Part shown: in pieces, positions 22,117 to 27,226 of the stretch
How the letters are laid out: each line of letters opens with the position of its first letter
How positions within the stretch are numbered: position 1 is the stretch's first letter
From: SURF-43 sp964628985
GTDB taxonomy: Bacteria; Chloroflexota; Dehalococcoidia; UBA2979
DNA length: 27,226 nucleotides
Direction: 5' to 3'
Assembly (NCBI GenBank): GCA_964628985.1
Contig: CAZVNJ010000031.1
Location: 1-27,226 of the forward strand
Program-made: the position numbers and the translations under genes
The notes under the pieces: model-generated
The model's input: only the letters and a program-made list of their open reading frames with translations
Databases searched by the model: none
Told to the model about the DNA's origin: nothing

Positions 22117-23751
22117 ATGACCGCCACTGAAGCGAACCCCGTCGCCGCCGCCCGCGCGCTCACGCAGGCGACCCGAGCCGTGGTCGACGCCCTGGTCAGG
22201 CAGGGCGCGATCACGACGCAGGCTGGCGCGACCATCGACGACCACCAGGTGCTCACCGAGCGGATCGCCTACCTCGCCACGCAGATCCGCGCCGCTGAGG
22301 ACCTCGTGGGGTACGCCGAGCGTGTGCCCGCCGACGAACTGCAAGGCCGCCTCGCCCTCGCCTACGCCGCCGAGGTGGCCCACGCGACTCGTTCGCAGGT
22401 CGAAGCAGGTTGGGACGACTTCGGGCTGGCGCAGTCCGACCTCGCGCCGCTGGAGGCGTCCGACGTGCGGGCGGCGATCCGGCGCGGGCTCTCCGAGCAG
22501 GCGATCCGCGCCATCGGCCGGCAGATGATCGAGACCGGCGGCGTGAACAACTGCGAACTCGAGGACGAGGCCGCCACGCTGACGCGTTCGCTGGCCCGCG
22601 ACTTCGCGAAGGGCGTCGTGGCACCGGTGGCGCAGGAGATTCACCGCAAGGACTTGTTGGTGCCGGACTCGCTCCTCAAGGCGTTCTCAGACCAGGGCTT
22701 CTTCGGCTCCTCGATCCCTGAGGCCTATGGCGGCACCGGCATGGGCGACCTGCCGATGATCATCATCACCGAGGAACTGAGCGCTGCATCGCTCGCCGCC
22801 GCAGGGTCCCTCGCGACCCGTCCCGAGATTCTCACGAAGGCACTGCTGGCCGGCGGCACGGACGAGCAGCGCCAGTACTGGTTGCCTCGGATCGCGGCGG
22901 GCGAAGAACTGGTCGCAATCGCTGTGACCGAGCCGAACGTGGGCTCGGACGTCGCCGGCCTGCAGACGAAGGCGGAGGCGACCGAGCACAATGGCGTCCG
23001 CGGCTGGCGGATCAACGGCGCGAAGGCGTGGAGCACCTTCTCCGGCCGCGCCACCATCCTCGCCCTGCTCGCCCGCACCGACCCGGACCCCGCCTCGGGC
23101 TCCCGAGGCCTCTCGCTCTTCATCGTGCCGAAGCCAGCATTCGATGGCCACGCCTGGCGCTACGAGCAGCCCGAGGGCGGAGTGATCGAGGGCACCGCGA
23201 ACCCGACGCCGGGCTATCGCGGGATGCACTCCTTCACGCTCGCGATCGACAACTTCTTCGTCCCTCACACGCACCTCGTGGGCGGGGACACCGGTATCAA
23301 CAAGGGCTTCTACCTCCAGATGGGCGGCTTCGCCGCGGGCCGTCTCCAGACGGGGGGGCGAGCGGTCGGCCTCGCGCAGGCGGCGCTCGAGAAGGCGTGC
23401 CAGTACGTCGTCCAGCGCAGCCAGTTCGGCCTGCCTCTCGCCGAGTACCAACTCACGCAGTACAAGATCGGCCTCATGGCGGTCCACATCGCCGCCGCCC
23501 GCCAGGCTACGTATGCCTCCGCGCGCACCTTCGACACCCGTGCCGTCGAGCCCTCGATGGCGAAACTGCTCTCCTGCGACATCGCCGGCGAGGTCACCCG
23601 CGAGGCCCAACTCCTCCACGGCGGGTGGGGCTACTCAGAAGAGGATCCGATCTCGCGCTACGTGGTGGACGCCCTCGTGCTCCCCATCTTCGAGGGTGTG
23701 AAACCCACGCTCGAACTGAAGGTGATTGGACGCTCGATCCTCGCGGGGTAG
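22117..23751 (+). CDS. mcd: (2S)-methylsuccinyl-CoA dehydrogenase (acyl-CoA dehydrogenase with N-terminal extension)
   Basis: This 544-residue flavoprotein is predicted to oxidise (2S)-methylsuccinyl-CoA to mesaconyl-CoA. An alpha-helical extension of about 145 residues precedes a standard acyl-CoA dehydrogenase body. The extension is unusual for the superfamily but characteristic of Mcd. Body motifs are AVTEPNVGSDVAGLQTKAEA, INGAKAWSTFSGRATI and QRSQFGLPLAEYQLTQYKI. The C-terminal segment (GGWGYSEEDPISRYV, then IFEG) has E526 in the place of the usual catalytic base. ATG 22117 has GAAGGG upstream. With mch it encodes two consecutive steps of the ethylmalonyl-CoA pathway. Crotonyl-CoA carboxylase/reductase, ethylmalonyl-CoA mutase and the lyase are not in the window. 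Confidence 0.87.
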   Translation: MTATEANPVAAARALTQATRAVVDALVRQGAITTQAGATIDDHQVLTERIAYLATQIRAAEDLVGYAERVPADELQGRLALAYAAEVAHATRSQVEAGWDDFGLAQSDLAPLEASDVRAAIRRGLSEQAIRAIGRQMIETGGVNNCELEDEAATLTRSLARDFAKGVVAPVAQEIHRKDLLVPDSLLKAFSDQGFFGSSIPEAYGGTGMGDLPMIIITEELSAASLAAAGSLATRPEILTKALLAGGTDEQRQYWLPRIAAGEELVAIAVTEPNVGSDVAGLQTKAEATEHNGVRGWRINGAKAWSTFSGRATILALLARTDPDPASGSRGLSLFIVPKPAFDGHAWRYEQPEGGVIEGTANPTPGYRGMHSFTLAIDNFFVPHTHLVGGDTGINKGFYLQMGGFAAGRLQTGGRAVGLAQAALEKACQYVVQRSQFGLPLAEYQLTQYKIGLMAVHIAAARQATYASARTFDTRAVEPSMAKLLSCDIAGEVTREAQLLHGGWGYSEEDPISRYVVDALVLPIFEGVKPTLELKVIGRSILAG

Positions 23752-23776
23752 CGGTTCGTGCCCCGATTAGAACGTA

Positions 23777-23792
23777 TGTTTCACGTGAAACG
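23777..23792. other. parS: parS site (ParB-binding centromere element)
   Basis: TGTTTCACGTGAAACG differs from the bacterial chromosomal parS consensus (TGTTTCACGTGAAACA) only in its last base. The 14-base core GTTTCACGTGAAAC (23778-23791) is a perfect palindrome. It lies in the 111-base gap between mcd and vapB. A random match to this 14-mer in 27 kb is expected about 1 time in 10,000. In most bacteria such sites cluster near the replication origin. No parA or parB gene is in the window. Confidence 0.85.
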
Positions 23793-23802
23793 CCCCTGCC
23801 AT

Positions 23803-23850
23803 CCAGGAATCTGGGGAACTTCAGCGATCTGGTAACGTGTCCAGAACTGG
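23803..23850. promoter_or_regulatory. Putative VapBC operator: CCAG/CTGG half-site array
   Basis: CCAG-N4-CTGG (23803-23814) is followed by TCTGG (23828-23832), CCAGA (23841-23845) and CTGG (23847-23850). The inner pair encloses a possible -10 (TAACGT, 23833-23838). AbrB/VapB-type antitoxins usually repress their own promoters through such inverted repeats. The AGGAGG-like ribosome site (GGAGG, 23849-23853) begins within the last half-site. Confidence 0.45.
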
Positions 23851-23862
23851 AGGAATCCGTCA

Positions 23863-24111
23863 ATGACTACTGAAGCCGCACGTCTGGATGCGCAGGGACG
23901 AATCGTCATTCCGGCGTCCGTGAGGCACGCGCTGGGACTCAAGCCGGGCGACTCGGTGGCGCTTCGAGTAGTCGACGGTGAAGTGCGGATGACGAGCCGG
24001 GAGGCCGGCATCGAGCGCGCAAGGGCTGCAGTCGTCGCCCTGAACCTGGGCAAGCGCTCGTTGGTGGACGAGCTGATCGAGGAGCGCCGAGCCGAAGCCG
24101 CGCGTGAGTAG
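23863..24111 (+). CDS. vapB: AbrB-type antitoxin, VapB-like
   Basis: This 82-residue protein has an N-terminal SpoVT/AbrB swapped-hairpin DNA-binding domain at ~5-48 (LDAQGRIVIPASVRHALGLKPGD, shown in two parts: LDAQGRIVIPAS and RHALGLKPGD). The C-terminal half is an Arg/Glu-rich helix suited to blocking the toxin. GGAGG lies upstream of ATG 23863. The 3' end overlaps vapC by 8 bases, as expected for a co-translated pair. It should bind both its toxin and the operator upstream. It lies directly downstream of parS. Confidence 0.88.
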   Translation: MTTEAARLDAQGRIVIPASVRHALGLKPGDSVALRVVDGEVRMTSREAGIERARAAVVALNLGKRSLVDELIEERRAEAARE

Positions 24112-24487
24112 GACGGTCCTCGACGCATCGGCCGTCCTCGCCGCGCTTCAGTCCGAACCGGGCGGCGAAGCGCTCGACGCGCTTCGGGGTGATGTCGCGA
24201 TCAGCGCTCTCAACATCGCCGAAGTGACCTCGAAGCTCGTGTCATTAGGCGCCCCACCGGAGACGGCTCGCGACCTCGTCGAAGGGATGCAACTCACCGT
24301 GTACCCCTTCGATGAAGAGCATGCGTATCAGGTGGCCGCGCTCCGGCCCCCCACGAGAGCCGCCGGATTGTCGATTGGCGACCGAGCGTGCATCGCTCTC
24401 GGCATTCAACTCGGAGCCCCCGTGCTCACCGCCGACCGAGCATGGCGCGGCCTCGGCCTACCGGTCGAGGTGATCCTCATCCGATAG
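24104..24487 (+). CDS. vapC: PIN-domain ribonuclease toxin, VapC-like
   Basis: This 127-residue protein is a PIN-domain nuclease. The four acidic residues expected at the metal site are present: D7 (VLDASA), E40 (NIAEV), D93 (IGDRACIALG) and D111 (LTADRAW). GTG 24104 is chosen because it lies inside the vapB end and places D7 correctly. VapC toxins usually cut tRNA or rRNA; the target is unknown here. No residue loss is seen, so the pair is probably active. It converges with the coaE-like gene, ending 13 bases from it. Confidence 0.88.
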   Translation: MSRTVLDASAVLAALQSEPGGEALDALRGDVAISALNIAEVTSKLVSLGAPPETARDLVEGMQLTVYPFDEEHAYQVAALRPPTRAAGLSIGDRACIALGIQLGAPVLTADRAWRGLGLPVEVILIR

Positions 24488-24500
24488 ACGAAGAGGACGG

Positions 24501-25193
24501 CTACGCGTTCGCGCGGGCCGGCGGTGTCGGGCGCGGGTTGGCCTCCCGCCAGGCGAACCACTTCGACTTCGGCAGGGTGCCAGCGAGGAATTGACGGTGC
24601 GTCTCCTCGAAGGTACGGTCCACCTCGGCGATGAACTCCTCGTAGGTGCCGTTGTTGTGGAAGACGTGGTCGGCGGCGGGGGCGCGCTCTTCCCACTTCC
24701 GCTGCGCGTCCAGCCGTTGCTGGGCCTCCGCGTCGGTGAAGTTGTTGCGGGCCATCAGGCGCGGCTTCGCGATCTCGTTCGAGGCCGCCACGAGCCAGGT
24801 CGCGTCGCACCACTGCGAGTAGTCGGCCTCGATGAGGTTCACGGCCTCGAGCACGGCGACGTCGTTTGGGCCGAGAGTGGCACGCCATCGCTCGATGGTC
24901 ATGCGCATCTCGTCTTCGATGTTGCCGATCGCGCGCATCCAGCGGCTCATGTTCGTCGGATTTCCAAAGACCAGCGCGCCGATCTTCTTCCGGTCGATGA
25001 AGCCGTCCTCGCCGATGATCTCGGGGCCAAACTCCGCCACGGCGTTGTCGAACCCCTTCTTCCCGGGGTCGAACATGCGGTGGACGATCTTGTCTGCGTC
25101 GCCGTGGGTGACGTGGTACTTCTCCACGAGGCGAGTGCAGAGGCCGCTCTTGCCGGTGGCGATAGAGCCGGTGACACCGAGGATCATGGGCAT
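24501..25193 (-). CDS. coaE: Dephospho-CoA kinase-like P-loop kinase
   Basis: This 230-residue protein starts at ATG 25193. The P-loop GVTGSIATGKS is at 6-16. It is followed by the CoaE pattern of HGDADKIVHRMF, PGKKGFDNAVAEFGPEII and EDGFIDRKKIGALVF. The later lid and C-terminal part (RLDAQRKWEE, ADHVFHNNGTYEEF) also fit. The usual PLLFE substrate segment reads EAVNLIEAD here, and the protein is about 30 residues longer than typical CoaE. It may therefore be a divergent CoaE or a related kinase. The expected role is the last step of CoA synthesis. It shares a promoter-leader module with the VOC gene and follows a DUF2164 gene by 65 bases. Confidence 0.78.
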   Translation of the reverse strand: MPMILGVTGSIATGKSGLCTRLVEKYHVTHGDADKIVHRMFDPGKKGFDNAVAEFGPEIIGEDGFIDRKKIGALVFGNPTNMSRWMRAIGNIEDEMRMTIERWRATLGPNDVAVLEAVNLIEADYSQWCDATWLVAASNEIAKPRLMARNNFTDAEAQQRLDAQRKWEERAPAADHVFHNNGTYEEFIAEVDRTFEETHRQFLAGTLPKSKWFAWREANPRPTPPARANA

Positions 25194-25197
25194 GGCT

Positions 25198-25233
25198 GGG
25201 GTCCCTTTCGTTCCGAGCGGGGTAGAGGCTAGC
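25198..25233 (-). promoter_or_regulatory. Promoter-leader module of the coaE-like gene
   Basis: On the minus strand GCTAGCCT (25233-25226, -10 core TAGCCT) is followed after 16 bases by GAAAGGGACCCC (25209-25198). This repeats the module upstream of the VOC gene at 20605-20571, with identical spacing. Confidence 0.5.
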
Positions 25234-25258
25234 GGGAAAGTCGGTTCATCGCAGCCCG

Positions 25259-25510
25259 CTATCTTGGCGGCTGCTTGAGGGATTCGAGGTTCACCTCGAA
25301 GACGTCCGCCAGTTCGCGGGTGGCGCGCTGGGCGCGCTCGATGCCGCGGTTGAAGTAGAGCGGCGCCACCTGCTCCTCGAAGGTGTCGAAGAGGAGGCGG
25401 ACGGCCAGGTCGCCCCACTCCTCATCCCGCTCGCGACGGAGGTAGGCGGCGAGGCGCGTAAGCGCTTGCTCGCGCTCATCCCGGTCGAGCTGGTGCGGTT
25501 CGATGGCCAT
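25259..25510 (-). CDS. DUF2164 family protein
   Basis: This 83-residue acidic, helical protein has the DUF2164 layout as I recall it: EEWGDLAVRLLFDTFEEQVA then PLYFNRGIERAQ. ATG 25510 is preferred over an in-frame upstream start because AGGAG is well placed and homologues start with MAIE. No signal or membrane helix is seen. The function of the family is unknown. It lies upstream of the coaE-like gene on the same strand and is divergent from the aldolase gene. Confidence 0.8.
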   Translation of the reverse strand: MAIEPHQLDRDEREQALTRLAAYLRRERDEEWGDLAVRLLFDTFEEQVAPLYFNRGIERAQRATRELADVFEVNLESLKQPPR

Positions 25511-25556
25511 TCGGGGCTCCTGGCTGCACGTGGAAAGTATCACTCGACCCCGCGAC

Positions 25557-25562
25557 TACAAT
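25557..25562 (+). promoter_or_regulatory. -10 element for the aldolase gene
   Basis: TACAAT lies 30 bases before ATG 25593, with GGAGAG just ahead of the start. No clear -35 at the standard spacing. Confidence 0.4.
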
Positions 25563-25592
25563 CCGCCGCGGGGGCATGAGCGGAGAGCTCCG

Positions 25593-26450
25593 ATGGCCGA
25601 GCGGCTGAACAGCGTGATCCGTGTGCTGGAGCAGGGTGGCACCGCGCTCGCGACGTTTGCCTCACCGGACATTGGCACGGCGACGGAAATGGCGACCGCC
25701 GATTACGACGGGGTCGTGTATGAGATGGAACACAACCCGTACGACAACGGACAACTCCGACACGCTCTCCAGTACATGCTCAACCGCCGCCAGATTGCCT
25801 CCAGTGGCTCGATCGTCTCGCGCCCGACGCCGCTCGTCCGGATCCCTCCCAACGGCGGCGAGATGAGCCAGTGGCATGCGAAGCAGGTACTCGACTCCGG
25901 CGTCTACGGCGTCCTCTGGCCGCATGTGAGCACCGTCGAGGAGGCCTATAACGCGGTAGCTGCCTGTCGCTACCCGCGGCCCGATGGCGCCGAACGCCTT
26001 GAACCCCGTGGTATCAGGGGCGACGCGCCCGGGGCAGCCGCCCGTTACTGGGGCCTGACCCAGCAGGAGTACTACAAGCGTGCCGACGTCTGGCCGCTCA
26101 ATCCTGACGGCGAGATCCTCGCCATGATCATGTGCGAGGACGTGCGGGCGATCGGCAACCTGCCCCAGATGCTGAAACAGGTCCCAGGTATCGGAGTGGT
26201 CGTCATTGGCGAAGGTGACCTGTCACAGAACCTCGGATATCCGCGTCAGTACGAGCATCCTGCCGTGCGCGAAGCGATGGCGACCATCCTGCGCACGTGC
26301 CAGGAGGCGGGAGTCGCCTGTGGCCACCCCCACGTGGACACCTCGAACGTGGCATGGGTGGTCGAGCAAGGCTTCCGATTCCTGATGGCCGCCCCCACGC
26401 TCTCATATGGGGCGCTCAATGAGGCGAAGCGGCTCACCGGTCGCGCTTAG
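25593..26450 (+). CDS. HpcH/HpaI family aldolase
   Basis: This 285-residue TIM-barrel metal-dependent aldolase or lyase matches the HpcH/HpaI pattern. YEMEHN holds the catalytic His. VRIPPNG holds a substrate-binding Arg. IMCEDVRAIGN holds a metal-ligand Glu, and IGEGDLSQNLGYPRQY holds the Asp ligand. The family cleaves 2-keto-4-hydroxy acids to pyruvate or a related keto acid and an aldehyde; the substrate is not evident. It is not the CitE-type Mcl lyase of the ethylmalonyl-CoA pathway. ATG 25593 is preferred because GGAGAG is correctly spaced and the longer frame adds an unlikely 30 residues. It lies 16 bases before the hydrolase gene. Confidence 0.85.
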   Translation: MAERLNSVIRVLEQGGTALATFASPDIGTATEMATADYDGVVYEMEHNPYDNGQLRHALQYMLNRRQIASSGSIVSRPTPLVRIPPNGGEMSQWHAKQVLDSGVYGVLWPHVSTVEEAYNAVAACRYPRPDGAERLEPRGIRGDAPGAAARYWGLTQQEYYKRADVWPLNPDGEILAMIMCEDVRAIGNLPQMLKQVPGIGVVVIGEGDLSQNLGYPRQYEHPAVREAMATILRTCQEAGVACGHPHVDTSNVAWVVEQGFRFLMAAPTLSYGALNEAKRLTGRA

Positions 26451-26466
26451 ACAGGCAGGCGAAGGA

Positions 26467-27226
26467 ATGGTGGCGATCCACGGTGACTGCGACCCTCGCT
26501 TCGAGGGCGTCCGCGCCGAGTTCGCCCGCAATTTTGCGGAGCGCGGCGACGTGGGGGCGGCGGTGTCCATCATGCTCGAGGGGCGGCCGGTGGTGGACCT
26601 CTGGGCGGGCTACCGGGACGCCGCGCGCACGAAGCCGTGGGAGCGCGACACGATCGTGCCGTGCTGGTCCGTGGGCAAGGCGATGAGCGCGATTGCCCTC
26701 CTGCGCCAGGTCGAGGCGGGCCTCGTCGACCTCGAAGCCCCGGTGGCGCAGTACTGGCCTGAGTTCGCTCAGGCGGGGAAGGGGAGCATCCCGGTGCGGA
26801 TGCTGCTCACCCACCAATCCGGACTCCCCGCGATCGCGAAGCCGCTTGAGGCAGGTGTCCACCTGACGTCGTGGGAGACGATGGTGCACGCCTTCGAGGA
26901 GCAGGCGCCGTGGTGGGATCCGGGTACGAAGCACGGCTACCACGTGAATACGATGGGCTTTCTCGTGGGTGAGGTGGTGCGACGCGTGACGGGCCGCCGG
27001 CTTCGTGACGTGATCGCCGAGGATGTCGCGGCATCCCTCGACGCGGAGTTCATCGTCGGCACGGCTCCCGAGGACGACGCCCGCACGGCGGACTGGCTGG
27101 CGTACGAGTACCAGCCCGGGGAAGACCGCAACGAACGTCGACCGTGGATGGCCGCTGACCCCGCGCAGGCTTCCGACCGCGACCGGATGCGCCGACTCGC
27201 CTACGGCAACCCGCCATCGGCCGGGA
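26467..27226 (+). CDS. Serine beta-lactamase-fold hydrolase/esterase (C-terminus outside window)
   Basis: The first 253 residues are seen, open at the window edge. The SxxK nucleophile motif is S68-V-G-K71 in CWSVGKAMSAIALL. The YxN motif is Y158-H-V-N161 (not the strict Tyr-x-Asn spacing), in KHGYHVNTMGFLVGEVV. LLTHQSGLP (~114-121) is also typical. No signal peptide is visible, which suggests an intracellular EstB-like esterase or a related class C-like hydrolase and not a secreted antibiotic-resistance enzyme. ATG 26467 abuts GAAGGA, an unusually close ribosome site; GTG 26470 is an alternative start. It probably shares a transcript with the aldolase gene. Confidence 0.85.
   Translation, partial: MVAIHGDCDPRFEGVRAEFARNFAERGDVGAAVSIMLEGRPVVDLWAGYRDAARTKPWERDTIVPCWSVGKAMSAIALLRQVEAGLVDLEAPVAQYWPEFAQAGKGSIPVRMLLTHQSGLPAIAKPLEAGVHLTSWETMVHAFEEQAPWWDPGTKHGYHVNTMGFLVGEVVRRVTGRRLRDVIAEDVAASLDAEFIVGTAPEDDARTADWLAYEYQPGEDRNERRPWMAADPAQASDRDRMRRLAYGNPPSAG

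Noticed and set aside
25525..25536. TGCACGTGGAAA as a parS-like site
   Set aside because: Several mismatches to the consensus and no palindromic arms beyond CACGTG.
25593..26450. Candidate malyl-CoA/beta-methylmalyl-CoA lyase to complete the mch-mcd pathway
   Set aside because: The motifs are those of HpcH/HpaI aldolases and not of the CitE-like Mcl family, so it cannot be counted as the missing lyase.
26939..26951. CACGTGAA-containing sequence as a second parS site
   Set aside because: Only the central half matches, the left arm is wrong, and it lies within the hydrolase coding sequence.

Overview
The window is high-GC, densely coded bacterial chromosome. No stretch longer than about 270 bases lacks a gene, and I saw no tRNA, rRNA, IS element or CRISPR array. 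The gene set fits a free-living heterotroph with one cell membrane: a tight-adherence (Tad/Flp) pilus locus with every inner-membrane part but no secretin, a Tat-exported lipoprotein, and a complete pyruvate dehydrogenase complex. My best guess is Chloroflexota (Dehalococcoidia-like), with Actinomycetota as the alternative. This rests on family recall, not on a marker gene.

Layout. (1) 1-1573, minus strand: an ECF sigma factor fused to a zinc-finger anti-sigma-like domain, a hydrophobic segment and a long Ala/Pro-rich tail ending in a GNGNAG repeat that runs off the window. (2) 1686-9654, plus strand: the Tad operon, in order flp pilin, tadE, a TadG-like gene, cpaB/rcpC, tadZ/cpaE, tadA/cpaF, tadB, tadC, a DUF192 gene and the prepilin peptidase tadV. 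The flp gene has a leader with three perfect hairpins, and a very long imperfect inverted repeat separates it from tadE. (3) 9826-11583: a solitary family 5 solute-binding lipoprotein, closed by a strong terminator. (4) 17160-11673, minus strand: pyruvate dehydrogenase E1 (homodimeric AceE type), E2 and E3. Divergently, lipB and lipA (17220-18763) make the lipoyl cofactor that E2 carries. (5) 18834-20132: an MFS carrier, followed on the minus strand by an epimerase-like VOC protein and a small unknown protein. (6) 20994-23751: mesaconyl-CoA hydratase and (2S)-methylsuccinyl-CoA dehydrogenase, two successive steps of the ethylmalonyl-CoA pathway for acetyl-CoA assimilation. (7) 23777-23792: a near-perfect parS centromere site, next to a VapBC-type pair with its own putative operator. 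(8) 24501-27226: dephospho-CoA kinase-like and DUF2164 genes on the minus strand, then an HpcH/HpaI aldolase and a truncated serine beta-lactamase-fold hydrolase.

The central region forms one metabolic theme: pyruvate to acetyl-CoA (PDH plus lipoate synthesis), acetyl-CoA assimilation (Mch, Mcd, perhaps the epimerase-like VOC protein), and CoA synthesis (CoaE). The least explained features are regulatory. They are the sigma/anti-sigma fusion divergent from the pilus operon, the flp leader and flp-tadE hairpin, a shared promoter-leader module before two genes, a recurring TAGNNT -10 element with two probable leaderless genes, and the parS site, which suggests the window lies near the chromosome origin.
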